The notes under the pieces are model-generated. The model was not told the DNA's origin and did no database searches. It was given only the letters and a program-made list of their open reading frames with translations. A stretch of 64,000 nt of DNA from Gammaproteobacteria bacterium. Lineage in GTDB: Bacteria; Pseudomonadota; Gammaproteobacteria; Steroidobacterales; GCA-2729495. Shown here in pieces: positions 45,919-55,455 of the stretch (within the stretch, counting starts at the first letter, position 1; every line of letters starts with the position of its first letter). Both the position numbers and the translations under genes were made by a program. The stretch spans positions 2,115,001 through 2,179,000 of the forward strand of contig CP129466.1 in assembly GCA_030583605.1 (NCBI GenBank), written 5' to 3'.

Positions 45919-47283
45919 TCAGCGACCCGGAAACTGACGCCCTCCCCCGGACGGCAGGCTGCGCAGCGCCCGCTGCAGGCCTCCCTTCGTGAATCGCTTC
46001 ATCATTTTCTGCATGCTGTCGTGCTGCTTGAGGAGACGGTTGACTTCGGGTACGCCGACACCCGCCCCAGCAGCGATACGCTGGCGCCGTGACCCGTTGA
46101 TTAGCTTGGGAAAGCGTCGCTCCTTCGGCGTCATGGAATTGATGATCGCCACCTGCTTCCGGATACCGTTCGGGTCAATCTGGCCCGCGAGCTTGTCGGC
46201 CCCGATTCCGCCGGGAAGCGGCAGTTTCGCCAGCAGGGTTTCGACCCCGCCCATGGCCAGCATCTGCTGCAGCTGCTCGCGCATGTCAGCCAGGTCGAAC
46301 CCCTTGCCCTTGCTGACCTTGCGGACCAGCTTTTCCGCCTGCTCCTGATCGACCTTCTGGGTGATCTCTTCGACCAGCCCGACCACATCCCCCATGCCCA
46401 GGATGCGCGAAGCCATGCGCTCCGGCACGAAGGTCTCGAGCGCGGCCAGCCGCTCGCCCGTACCCACGAACTTGATTGCCTGGCCGGTGACAGCACGGGC
46501 AGACAACGCGGCTCCACCCCGCGCATCGCCGTCCACCTTGGTGAGAACGATACCGGTCACCGGCAACGCCTCAGCAAATGCCCGTGCGGCATTCACCGCA
46601 TCCTGCCCGGCCATGCTGTCCAGAACAAAAAGCGTCTCGGCCGGAGTCGCGAAACCATGGATCTCGCGCAACTCGGCCAGCAACTCCTGGTCGAGGCGCG
46701 TCCTGCCGGCGGTGTCGAGGATCACGACATCGGCCTGCTGACTGCGGGACAGCTCCAGCGCGCGGCGCGCAATCGCCAGCGGTGTCTCGCTGGGCGATGC
46801 CGGCGCACAACTGACACCCACCTGTTCGGCCAGTCGCTCCAGTTGCAGCATTGCAGCCGGCCGCCGGGTGTCGAGACTGACGACCATCACCCGCCGCTGC
46901 ATGCGTTCTTTGAGGAAGAGCGCCAGCTTGCCGGTCGTTGTGGTCTTGCCACCGCCTTGCAGACCCACCATCAGGATCGGCACCGGCGGCTGGCGTCGCA
47001 GGTTCAGCTCCGCGGGTTCCCGGCCCAGCTCCGTCGTGAGTTCCTGGTGCAGAAGACCGATGAAGGCCTGGCCGGGCGTCAGGCTGCGATTGACTTCGGC
47101 TCCGAGCGCGCGCTGCTGCACCCGCGCCACCAGGTCCCGCACCACCGGCAAAGCCACGTCCGCCTCGATCAACGCCCGGCGTACGTCACGGACCGCCTCG
47201 GCAATGTTGTCCTCGGTCAGCCGGCCACGACCACGCATGCGGTCGGTAATCTGCCGTAACCGCTCACTGAGATTTCCAAACAA
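45919..47283 (-). CDS. ffh: Signal recognition particle protein Ffh
   Basis: SRP54-type GTPase that binds 4.5S RNA and targets membrane proteins. 454 residues: N domain (1-90), G domain with GLQGGGKTTTTGKLA (about 107-121), DTAGR and TKVDGDARGG, and a methionine-rich M domain (about 300-435) with the RNA-binding GSRRQRIAAGAG loop. Its RNA partner is encoded at 3.5 kb of this window. It diverges from the CorB-like gene. Confidence 0.97.
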   Translation of the reverse strand: MFGNLSERLRQITDRMRGRGRLTEDNIAEAVRDVRRALIEADVALPVVRDLVARVQQRALGAEVNRSLTPGQAFIGLLHQELTTELGREPAELNLRRQPPVPILMVGLQGGGKTTTTGKLALFLKERMQRRVMVVSLDTRRPAAMLQLERLAEQVGVSCAPASPSETPLAIARRALELSRSQQADVVILDTAGRTRLDQELLAELREIHGFATPAETLFVLDSMAGQDAVNAARAFAEALPVTGIVLTKVDGDARGGAALSARAVTGQAIKFVGTGERLAALETFVPERMASRILGMGDVVGLVEEITQKVDQEQAEKLVRKVSKGKGFDLADMREQLQQMLAMGGVETLLAKLPLPGGIGADKLAGQIDPNGIRKQVAIINSMTPKERRFPKLINGSRRQRIAAGAGVGVPEVNRLLKQHDSMQKMMKRFTKGGLQRALRSLPSGGGRQFPGR

Positions 47284-47410
47284 TCTGGTCGACCCCTATT
47301 CGGTTGATTGACGCGCGCGTTGCCGCCCGTTCAGCTCATGTTCGCTGCAAATAGCCGCAATTTTCCCCAATTTGCCCAGCTTGCGCCGGACCGGCTGCCT
47401 TGACATGGGG

Positions 47411-47438
47411 TTGATCCATTCGCAAGCATGGCTAGTGT
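47411..47438 (+). promoter_or_regulatory. Promoter of the CorB-like gene
   Basis: TTGATC (47411-47416) and TAGTGT (47433-47438) with a 16-base spacer. The predicted transcript would begin near 47445, just before an AGGAG site, and would exclude the ATG at 47428. Confidence 0.4.
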
Positions 47439-47463
47439 ACCCAACTGCAGGAGTTGCGCGTCT

Positions 47464-48762
47464 TTGGACGACGTTCCGCTAGGCGCTTTGCTGGGCGCTC
47501 TCGTATTGCTGCTTCTTTGCTCCGCGTTTTTCTCCGGCACCGAAACGGCATTGATGTCATTGAACCGCTACCGTCTGCGCCACATGGCGCGCAGCGGGCA
47601 TCGCGGAGCGCGCTATGCGGAAACCCTGTTGCAGCGGCCGGAGCGCCTGATCGGCCTGATCCTGTTCGGCAACAACCTGGTGCAGAATTCTGCAGCCGCC
47701 ATCGTGACCTTGATCGCGTTCAAGCTGGGCGGCGCAGCCGGAATCATTGTCGGCACCATGGTCATCACGATCCTGATCCTGATTTTTGGCGAACTGACGC
47801 CGAAAACGCTTGGCGCAGTCCATCCGGAGCGACTCGCCTTCCCCGGGGCATACGCGTATCACGCCATGCTCCGGTTCCTGCCACCCATTTCCTGGCTGGT
47901 CGGCCTGATTGGACTGGTCTCCAACGGAATCCTGCGCCTGATCGGTGTACGGCCCGACGCCAGCGCCGCGCACAACCTCACCATCGAAGAGTTGCGAACG
48001 ATCGTGGCGGAGTCGGGCGCCCTTTTGCCGCGCAAGCGCCACGAAATCATGATGAGAGTGCTGAATCTCGGCGAGATCACTGTCGAGGACATCATGATTC
48101 CCCAGAACGAAGTCGTCGGAATCGACCTCGATGACGACCTGGCGAACATCGTCCGCACCATCCAGGAAAGCGGCTATACCCGGCTCCCCGTGTATCGCGA
48201 AGCGATCGACAACGTGGTCGGCCTGTTGCATGTCAAGCGGCTGATCCAGTATTCCGGTCAGGGGAATCTTTCCAAGCCGGTCATCGAAAGCCTGGCAGAC
48301 GAGCCCTATTTCGTGCCGGAGAGCACCCCGCTCAACCGGCAACTGGTGCAGTTCCAGCGTACCCGGCGGCGCACCGGTTTTGTCGTCGATGAGTACGGCG
48401 ACATCCAGGGCATCGTCACGCTGGAGGACCTGCTGGAGGAAATAGTCGGAGAGTTCACCAGTGAACCCGTCGAGGGACGAACCGAGGTCCGCCGCGACGA
48501 AGCTGGCGGCGGATACATCGTCGACGCGGGCTCGAACGTGCGGGTGCTGAACCGGACCATGAACTGGAAGCTGCCCACCGATGGTCCAAAAACCCTCAAC
48601 GGATTGATCCTGGAAAAACTCGGCGCCATTCCACGCAAAGGCACCGGCGTGATGCTGAACGACTTTGCGGTGGAAATTCTCCAGACGAGCGACAATGCGG
48701 TTGAGACCGTTCGCATTCGCGAACCCGCCGAGAGTCTTCCGCGGGCTGCGGCCGGAGCCTGA
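47464..48762 (+). CDS. CNNM/CorC-family membrane protein (CorB-like)
   Basis: DUF21 membrane domain (about 1-180; SAFFSGTETALMSLNRYRLR), a CBS pair (about 200-320; VEDIMIPQNEVVGIDLDDDL, VVDEYGDIQGIVTLEDLLEE) and a CorC_HlyC C-terminal domain. These proteins take part in Mg2+/Co2+ efflux or sensing; E. coli CorB (YfjD) is also beside ffh. The TTG at 47464 with CAGGAG upstream is chosen over the ATG at 47428 because the latter falls inside the likely promoter. 432 residues with this start. Confidence 0.88.
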   Translation: MDDVPLGALLGALVLLLLCSAFFSGTETALMSLNRYRLRHMARSGHRGARYAETLLQRPERLIGLILFGNNLVQNSAAAIVTLIAFKLGGAAGIIVGTMVITILILIFGELTPKTLGAVHPERLAFPGAYAYHAMLRFLPPISWLVGLIGLVSNGILRLIGVRPDASAAHNLTIEELRTIVAESGALLPRKRHEIMMRVLNLGEITVEDIMIPQNEVVGIDLDDDLANIVRTIQESGYTRLPVYREAIDNVVGLLHVKRLIQYSGQGNLSKPVIESLADEPYFVPESTPLNRQLVQFQRTRRRTGFVVDEYGDIQGIVTLEDLLEEIVGEFTSEPVEGRTEVRRDEAGGGYIVDAGSNVRVLNRTMNWKLPTDGPKTLNGLILEKLGAIPRKGTGVMLNDFAVEILQTSDNAVETVRIREPAESLPRAAAGA

Positions 48763-48772
48763 TCGTCGCCCG

Positions 48773-50125
48773 TCAGGCGCGACCCAGCCCAAGCAGATCG
48801 AGGGCCTCGCGCAACCTCGTTACCCCGCGCAACTCCATTCCCGGCGCATTTCTGCGCGGAAGATTGCCGGCAGGCGCCACCGCACGCGCGAAGCCAAGCT
48901 TGGCCGCCTCGCGTAACCGCTCCTCGCCGAATGCGACGGGCCTGATCTCCCCGCCAAGCCCGACTTCGCCGAAGACGACGGTGTCACGCGGCACCGGAAG
49001 CGAGGTAGCACTCGATGCGACGGCCGCCAGTAGCGCGAGGTCCGCGGCCGTCTCGGTCACTCGAACGCCACCCACCACATTGACGAACACGTCGTGATCA
49101 TGTGAACGCACGCCGGCATGCCTGTTCAGGGCAGCCAGCAGCAGGGCCAGGCGGTTCTGGTCCACTCCGACTGCCAGGCGCCGTGGGACACCACCTGCAC
49201 CAAGGTCGGTGAGCGCCTGCAACTCGACCAGCAGCGGGCGACTACCCTGGTGCAATACGGTAACGACGCTGCCGGCAACATCGTCCTCCTGGCGCGAGAG
49301 AAAAATGGCTGATGGGTTCCGCACCTCGCGCAGGCCACTGTCACCCATCGCAAAGATCCCGAGCTCGTTGGCCGCACCGAACCGGTTCTTCACTGACCGC
49401 AGCAGGCGGAAGCGACTGCCCGTCTCGTCTTCGAAGTACAGGACTGCGTCGACCATGTGCTCGAGCATGCGCGGGCCGGCAATGACTCCCTCCTTGGTGA
49501 CATGCCCGACGAGCACCACCGCGAGCCCGGAAGTCTTGGCGAGATGAATGAGCCTGGCCGCACATTCCCGCAACTGGTTGGGTGAGCCTGGCGCCGAAGG
49601 GACGGCCTCGGCATACATGGTCTGGATCGAGTCCACGATGAGACACGCCGCGCCGGAGCGCTGCGCGCTGGCGGTGACGTCATCGACGTTGGTGGCCGCC
49701 AGGATCGTGACCGCATCCGGATCCAGCCCCAGGCGTCGGGCGCGAAGGGCCACCTGCTCAGCCGACTCCTCGCCGCTGACGTACAACGTCGGCCAGTCGT
49801 CCCGGCTCGCACCGGCCACCTGCAGCAGCAACGTGGACTTGCCGATGCCCGGAGCACCGCCGATCAGGACCACTGAACCGGGCACGAACCCCCCACCAAG
49901 CACCCGGTCGAGCTCGGCAATACCGGTGGCCGCGCGGGCCACCTTCGTCGGGCCGATCTCCGCCAACCGCTTCGCCATGACGGAAGTGGCCGGCCGATTC
50001 ACGGTGCCACCATTGGCGGCAGCTTCCAGGCTGTTCCAGGCGCCACATGACGGGCACTGTCCCTGCCACTTGCGACTGCTGCTGCCACAACCGCTGCAGA
50101 CGTAGGCAACGTTTGATCTGGACAT
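48773..50125 (-). CDS. radA: DNA repair protein RadA
   Basis: RecA-like branch-migration helicase. The start at 50125 gives 450 residues with the N-terminal C4 zinc motif (CSGCG, then CPSCGAW), Walker A GGAPGIGKSTLL (about 90-101), the RadA-specific KNRFG motif (SVKNRFGAANELG, about 245) and a C-terminal Lon-protease-like domain (VGVDQNRLALLLAALNRHAG, LPVPRDTVVFGEVGLGGEIR). It converges with the CorB-like gene and diverges from the CHASE2 kinase. Confidence 0.96.
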   Translation of the reverse strand: MSRSNVAYVCSGCGSSSRKWQGQCPSCGAWNSLEAAANGGTVNRPATSVMAKRLAEIGPTKVARAATGIAELDRVLGGGFVPGSVVLIGGAPGIGKSTLLLQVAGASRDDWPTLYVSGEESAEQVALRARRLGLDPDAVTILAATNVDDVTASAQRSGAACLIVDSIQTMYAEAVPSAPGSPNQLRECAARLIHLAKTSGLAVVLVGHVTKEGVIAGPRMLEHMVDAVLYFEDETGSRFRLLRSVKNRFGAANELGIFAMGDSGLREVRNPSAIFLSRQEDDVAGSVVTVLHQGSRPLLVELQALTDLGAGGVPRRLAVGVDQNRLALLLAALNRHAGVRSHDHDVFVNVVGGVRVTETAADLALLAAVASSATSLPVPRDTVVFGEVGLGGEIRPVAFGEERLREAAKLGFARAVAPAGNLPRRNAPGMELRGVTRLREALDLLGLGRA

Positions 50126-50214
50126 CGAATTTGTGACCTTGCTCTCATCCCGACAGGTTTGCATCCGCAAAACCGCCGCCCGAACCGAGAAACTCAACGC
50201 CGGTCTCACCCGCC

Positions 50215-52797
50215 GTGAACCGGCCCCGATACTATGTGGAAATGCGTGGTTGGGACAGCGTCACCAGGGTCGGTTCGCTGCGGCTGGGTCCGACCGCGTT
50301 GGCTATTTTGTTCGGCGGCCTGCTGCTTTCGCTCGCCCCGATTTCGCGTAGCCTTGAGAACGGTTTTTTCGATACGCTGCAACGCCTCGGCAATGGCACG
50401 GCCAGAAGCGACATCGTCCTGGTCGATACCCGCTCCCTGCGCAGCCGCGCGGGCAGCACCTGGGAGTCTGAGCGTTTCCCGGAACTGCTCGAAGCCCTCG
50501 GTCGCGCCGGCGCACGACTGGTGTTGCCAACCGAAGCGCCGCCGCTGACCGCTGGCCTGCCGGACGCCCGTCAGCTGGCCGCGCTGGCTGATCTCGAGCA
50601 GCGCAATCGCCGCAGCGACCAGGCCCAGGAACGCGATGTTCTCGCGGAGAAATGGGCCGACATGCGCCAACGATCCGAGTTACATGCGCGCACCGTCGAA
50701 GCGGTGCGGCAACTGCGGAACCTCATCCTCGGAGTGCCTGCGTTCGATACGGCATCAGGCGGCGTACCCACCGGCCCCACCTGCCAGAAGCACCTGCTGG
50801 CCATGCAGGCTGACGGCCAGGACGAAGTCTCGGGCGCCCGTCGGGTGCGGGCAGTCACCCCTTCCCCGCGCGAGTTGTGCGACGTCGCCCTCGGCGCGGG
50901 ACACATCGGTTTCTGGAGCGATTCCGACGGCGTAGTACGCCGCCTCGACCTGCTCATCAACGCCGCAGGAGACCTCGTGCAGGCGGTGGCCCTGCGCGCG
51001 GTGCTCGCAGTCACGTTTCCCAGCGGCAAGCCCGTAACGGTTGGCGCTGATGGCATTACCTGGGACTCGCAGCGAATCCGCACTTCGGGAGGTCCTGCCA
51101 CACTGCTGCGGTTCTACCCCGCGGACCCGCGCTCCGGCGGTTTCGAATCGGTGACCGCCGAGGACATCTTGCGGTCACCCGCCGCAGCCCAGCGAGTTGC
51201 AGGAAAAATCGTGGTCGTCGGGGACGGTGCTGTCGGCAATGGGCAGGGCTACGACACCCCGATCGGCGCCAACATCGCTCCGGCGATCCTGATGGCTACG
51301 GGACTATCCAACCTGTTGTCAGGCGATTATCTGGTCCGGCCCAACTGGCTGCCGTGGGCGGAGACCGTGCTGCTGCTCCTGATTGGCGCGGCGGCCATCA
51401 TCGGGGGCCGACGGCTGCCACCGACGCTTGCCGCCATGACGGCGCTGTGCGCCGCGACCTTCCTGCTTGCCATGGAGGCCTACTTCGTCAGTGTCGGCAT
51501 CTGGGCTGAACTGGCCACCGCGGCAGTGTTTGCGGTGTTCTGTCTCGGTGTGACGAGCCTGCTTCCCGCGCGTACCGTGCGCGACGCGAGTGCGCCGGTC
51601 GCAAACGTCGCGGTGCCCGCCGAGCCGGCGACGGGACCTGGCGCCGCAGTCGGCGCCGGCGACGAACTCGATCTTGCGTTTTCGATGTTGCGCCATCAGC
51701 CGGCGACCGACAATGTCAAGCAGCGCCTCTATGACGTGGCGCTGGCACACGCACGTGGCCGCGATCTCGCCAAAGCCGAGCGGGTTCTGCGTCACCTCGC
51801 GTCGATAGACCCGGATTATCGAAACGCCGGTGAAAAGCTGAAGAAGCTCGCCGGTATGCATGTACCCGTGGCCGCAGCGGCAGCCGCCGCAACTGCGCGC
51901 GCGCCCGAACCGGCGCCAGCCGCGGATGCGGCAAAGCCGACGCGCGCGAGCGATCACGGCGAGGACCTGAGCGGCCGCACGATTGGCCGCTACGAGATCG
52001 AGCGGATCATTGGACGGGGCGCGATGGCCAGCGTCTATCTCGGGAGGGATCCGAAAATCAACCGGCGCGTTGCGATCAAGACCATCGCGCTTGCCGAAGA
52101 ATTCAGCGATAGCGACCTGGTCAATGCGCGTACGCAGTTCCTGCGTGAGGCAGAGTCGGCGGGGCGCCTGAACCATCCGCACATCATCAGCATCTACGAT
52201 GCCGGCGAAGAAGGCCGGATTGCATACCTCGCGATGGAATACTGCGTCGGCAAGCCACTGAGCTACTACGCCCAACAAGGCCAGCTGCTGCCTCCCAAGT
52301 GGGTCCTGGAGATCATGGCACGTGCGGCGGATGCCCTGCACTATGCACATCAGCAACACGTCGTGCACCGCGACGTCAAGCCCGCGAACCTGCTCTACGA
52401 TGCCGAGACCGATACCCTGAAGATCACCGATTTCGGTATCGCCAGGCTGACGGACACCAGCAGGACCAAGACCGGGATCATTCTCGGCACGCCGTCCTAC
52501 ATGTCTCCGGAACAACTGGCCGGCACGGGCGTCACCGGGCAGTCCGACCTCTTTTCGCTCGGCATCACCCTGTACCAGTTGCTGACTGGCATTCCACCTT
52601 TCCGCGCCGACTCCATCCCCCGTCTGATGCAGAAAATCGCGCACGAACCCCACCAGCCCGTCACCCAGGTGCGGGACGATCTGCCGGCCGCCATCGACAG
52701 CATCATCGAGCGGGCGCTCGCCAAGGATCCGGTCAACCGCTTCCCGAACGGCCGTGCCATGGCATTGGCCTTGCGTGACTGTTGTAGTAGCTTCTGA
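50215..52797 (+). CDS. CHASE2-domain transmembrane Ser/Thr protein kinase
   Basis: An 860-residue kinase. After a membrane helix (about 29-46) comes an extracytoplasmic CHASE2-type sensor (about 50-375), three further spans (about 380-455), a cytoplasmic linker with a short helical repeat (about 480-550) and a C-terminal Hanks-type kinase (593-860). Kinase elements are intact: GRGAMASVYLG glycine loop, Lys622 in VAIKTIA, HRDVKPANLL with catalytic Asp720, and DFG at 739-741. The GTG start is the only reasonable one after radA. The next two genes encode a phosphatase and an FHA protein, so the three likely form one signalling unit. Confidence 0.9.
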   Translation: MNRPRYYVEMRGWDSVTRVGSLRLGPTALAILFGGLLLSLAPISRSLENGFFDTLQRLGNGTARSDIVLVDTRSLRSRAGSTWESERFPELLEALGRAGARLVLPTEAPPLTAGLPDARQLAALADLEQRNRRSDQAQERDVLAEKWADMRQRSELHARTVEAVRQLRNLILGVPAFDTASGGVPTGPTCQKHLLAMQADGQDEVSGARRVRAVTPSPRELCDVALGAGHIGFWSDSDGVVRRLDLLINAAGDLVQAVALRAVLAVTFPSGKPVTVGADGITWDSQRIRTSGGPATLLRFYPADPRSGGFESVTAEDILRSPAAAQRVAGKIVVVGDGAVGNGQGYDTPIGANIAPAILMATGLSNLLSGDYLVRPNWLPWAETVLLLLIGAAAIIGGRRLPPTLAAMTALCAATFLLAMEAYFVSVGIWAELATAAVFAVFCLGVTSLLPARTVRDASAPVANVAVPAEPATGPGAAVGAGDELDLAFSMLRHQPATDNVKQRLYDVALAHARGRDLAKAERVLRHLASIDPDYRNAGEKLKKLAGMHVPVAAAAAAATARAPEPAPAADAAKPTRASDHGEDLSGRTIGRYEIERIIGRGAMASVYLGRDPKINRRVAIKTIALAEEFSDSDLVNARTQFLREAESAGRLNHPHIISIYDAGEEGRIAYLAMEYCVGKPLSYYAQQGQLLPPKWVLEIMARAADALHYAHQQHVVHRDVKPANLLYDAETDTLKITDFGIARLTDTSRTKTGIILGTPSYMSPEQLAGTGVTGQSDLFSLGITLYQLLTGIPPFRADSIPRLMQKIAHEPHQPVTQVRDDLPAAIDSIIERALAKDPVNRFPNGRAMALALRDCCSSF

Positions 52798-52820
52798 CCT
52801 TTGGCCTCGTTCCAGCCAAC

Positions 52821-53645
52821 ATGAGCCTGCGCAACAAGTTCCGCTCGGTGCAACTCACCGACACTGGCCGTGTCAGGGAGCACAATGAGGACGCGATCGG
52901 CACCAATCTTGATACCGGCCTGCTGGTGCTGGCCGATGGCATGGGCGGCTACAATGCGGGCGAAGTGGCCAGCGGCATTGCGGTGAAAACCGTCCTGGAC
53001 ATGGTGGCCGGTGGCTGCCAGCGGGAGCAGCGCAATGCCATCGACCCCGAGAGCCGGCTGATGCGCCAGAGCATCATCCTGCGCGACGCCGTTACACGCG
53101 CCAACAAGATCATCCACCAGACTGCCAAGAGCCAGCCCCAGTGCGAGGGTATGGGCACCACGATTGCCGCCTGCCTCTTCTTCGACAACAGGGTTTCCAT
53201 CGCGCACGTCGGCGATTCACGTATCTACCGCTTCCGGCGCAACCGATTCGAGCAGCTGACCATGGATCACTCGCTGCTGCAGGAACTCGTCGATCGCGGC
53301 TACTACTCGCAGGAAGAAGCCGCGCGGTCCACCAACCGCAACTACGTCACCCGGGCCCTGGGCGTCGAGGCAGCCGTGCAGGTATCGGTCCAGGAGGACC
53401 AGGTGCAGCCCGGCGACGTCTACCTGCTGTGCTCCGACGGGCTGCCCGACATGGTGGATGACGAGGATATTCACTTAACGATCAGCACTTTTAATGCTAA
53501 TCTTGAGATGGTCGGGCAGCAGTTGATTCAACTGAGTAACGACCGTGGGGGCAAGGACAACGTGTCAGTTATCCTCGCGCAGGTGCTGGAACCATTTCCG
53601 GCGCACACCAGCCTGATCACGCGAATCAGAAGCATCTTCAATTAG
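52821..53645 (+). CDS. PP2C-family protein phosphatase
   Basis: A 274-residue PPM-type Ser/Thr phosphatase, complete with metal-binding motifs: DTGRVREHNEDAIG (about 12-25), LADGMGGYNAGEVAS (about 36-50), IAHVGDSRIYRF, LLCSDGLPDMVDDEDI and GGKDNVSVIL. It begins 23 bases after the kinase gene and presumably removes phosphates placed by it. No membrane segment, so cytosolic. Confidence 0.93.
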   Translation: MSLRNKFRSVQLTDTGRVREHNEDAIGTNLDTGLLVLADGMGGYNAGEVASGIAVKTVLDMVAGGCQREQRNAIDPESRLMRQSIILRDAVTRANKIIHQTAKSQPQCEGMGTTIAACLFFDNRVSIAHVGDSRIYRFRRNRFEQLTMDHSLLQELVDRGYYSQEEAARSTNRNYVTRALGVEAAVQVSVQEDQVQPGDVYLLCSDGLPDMVDDEDIHLTISTFNANLEMVGQQLIQLSNDRGGKDNVSVILAQVLEPFPAHTSLITRIRSIFN

Positions 53646-53657
53646 TGTGGATTCAGT

Positions 53658-54347
53658 ATGGCGCGTCTCATTCTCAATCTCGACAACCAGGTCCTCGCTG
53701 AATACAACATGATGAAGGAGCGGTATACGATCGGCCGCTTGCCGGACAACGACGTCCGCATCGACAACCCGACTGTCAGCGGCCATCACTCGCTGATCAT
53801 CAATATTCTCAACGATTCGTTCCTCGAAGACCTGAACAGCACGAACGGCACCTACGTCAACGGCAAGCTGATCAAGAAGCATGCGCTCCAGCATGGCGAC
53901 GTGATTACCGTGGGCCGGCACCAATTGCGCTTCGTCGACAATACGGCGGATGGCGAGGAGCAGGATGACTTCGCACAGACCATGGTGCTGTCGAAGTCCG
54001 ACATGCCGAGCAGCCTCCCCGCCGTGGCTGCGTCCCAGGACTCATCCGCCCAGGCACCCCAGCGCCAGGCACCGCCGTCAGTTGCGAAGATTCAGGTATT
54101 GAACGGGACGTTTGCCGGCCGTGAGGTCCAGCTCAACAAGGCCCTGACCACCATGGGCCAGCCGGGCGTGCAGGTGATCGCGATCACGCGCCGCGGCGAC
54201 GGCTATCACCTGGTACAGGTCGAGAACGCGCCCGGACGCGAACCGCCCAAGGTCAACGGGCAACCGGTCGGCCAGCAGGCGCGACGCCTGAGCGACAATG
54301 ACGTCATCGAGCTGGTCGGCATCAAGATGGGTTTTTTCCTGGACTGA
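53658..54347 (+). CDS. Tandem FHA-domain phosphothreonine-binding protein
   Basis: A 229-residue protein. The first FHA domain (about 15-95) has all binding residues: Arg in YTIGRLPDND, Ser-x2-His in VSGHHSLI and Asn in LNSTNGTYVNG. A Gln/Ala/Pro linker (about 115-145) leads to a second, degenerate FHA-like fold (about 146-229; VLNGTFAGREVQLNKAL, PPKVNGQPV, LSDNDVIELVGIKM) that keeps the strand pattern but not the phosphate contacts. It starts 12 bases after the phosphatase and is the likely reader or target of the kinase. Confidence 0.9.
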   Translation: MARLILNLDNQVLAEYNMMKERYTIGRLPDNDVRIDNPTVSGHHSLIINILNDSFLEDLNSTNGTYVNGKLIKKHALQHGDVITVGRHQLRFVDNTADGEEQDDFAQTMVLSKSDMPSSLPAVAASQDSSAQAPQRQAPPSVAKIQVLNGTFAGREVQLNKALTTMGQPGVQVIAITRRGDGYHLVQVENAPGREPPKVNGQPVGQQARRLSDNDVIELVGIKMGFFLD

Positions 54348-54363
54348 CGTCGCGCTGCCGGGT

Positions 54364-55455
54364 TTAGTCCCTGAATTGACGGGCTACTCGCGGACTGATA
54401 TCCGTTAGAAGCTCATACGGGATGCGGCCAGCGCAGCTCGCAATCTCTTCGACAGGCAGCCCGTCGCCCCAGAGCAGCACTCGGTCTCCAGGCGCCGACG
54501 GCGGACCGCCCGTCAGGTCCACACTGACCATATCCATCGATACGCGCCCGAGCACGCGTGTACGCCAGCCGTTGACCATCACGGGCGTCCCCCGGGACAC
54601 GTGCCACGGATAGCCATCGGCGTATCCGGCAGCAACCACTCCGACGAGGCTCTCTTGCTCACACTGCCAGTCGCCGCCGTAGCCCACCCGGTGTCCGGCC
54701 GGCAGGCTTTTGACTGCGATCAGCCGCGCTTCGAACGACATCGCCGGCTTCAGCCCGAACGAGGCGGCACTGCGCCCACTGACCGGCGAGGCGCCATACA
54801 GCATCAGACCGGGTCGTACCCAGTTCTTCGCAGTTACGGCGCGCACGCTCTCCGGCCACTGCAGGATCGCTGCCGAATTGGCGAGGCTGATGTCCCCGGC
54901 CCAGTCCTGCGTCAGGCGACGAAAGCCAGCGAGCTGCGTCACCGTCGCATCCAGCGCGAGGTTGTCTGCCGACGCGAAATGCGTCATCAGCCGTAACGTC
55001 CCGCAGCCACGCCACGCCAGCAGTCGCCGCCGGGCGTCGGCGGTGTCTGCCGGGCCCAGACCGAGGCGGCCCATACCGGTATCCGCCTTGAGCCAGAGGT
55101 CGAGCGGCCCGAGGCCAGGCGCGCTTTCCAGGAGATCCACCTGCCAGAGGCTGTGAACGACCAGATCCAGCCTGTGTGCCACCGCTTCCCTGGCCTCAGC
55201 CATGGTGACAACGCCCCCGAGCAGCACGATGCGCGTGGATATGCCGGCCTCCCGCAGCTGGATGCCTTCCTCGATGCGGGCGACGGCAAACGCGTCCACG
55301 TCACGCAGCGTACGTGCCACAGCCGCGGCGCCGTGGCCGTAGGCGTTGGCCTTGACCACCGCCATCACCGGGCAGCCCGGTGCGAGATCCCGGACTCTTT
55401 GCAGGTTATGCCTGAGCGCAGCCGCGTGAACCACCGCCACGGTGGCTGCTGTCAC
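54364..55455 (-). CDS. alr: Alanine racemase
   Basis: PLP enzyme making D-alanine for peptidoglycan. 363 residues with the PLP lysine in VVKANAYGHGAAAV (Lys35), PGLMLYGASP and the GYGGDW segment of the second active-site tyrosine region, plus SMDMVSVDLT. A GTG start overlaps the dnaB stop (GTGA), so it is the distal gene of the rnr-dnaB operon. Confidence 0.95.
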   Translation of the reverse strand: MTAATVAVVHAAALRHNLQRVRDLAPGCPVMAVVKANAYGHGAAAVARTLRDVDAFAVARIEEGIQLREAGISTRIVLLGGVVTMAEAREAVAHRLDLVVHSLWQVDLLESAPGLGPLDLWLKADTGMGRLGLGPADTADARRRLLAWRGCGTLRLMTHFASADNLALDATVTQLAGFRRLTQDWAGDISLANSAAILQWPESVRAVTAKNWVRPGLMLYGASPVSGRSAASFGLKPAMSFEARLIAVKSLPAGHRVGYGGDWQCEQESLVGVVAAGYADGYPWHVSRGTPVMVNGWRTRVLGRVSMDMVSVDLTGGPPSAPGDRVLLWGDGLPVEEIASCAGRIPYELLTDISPRVARQFRD

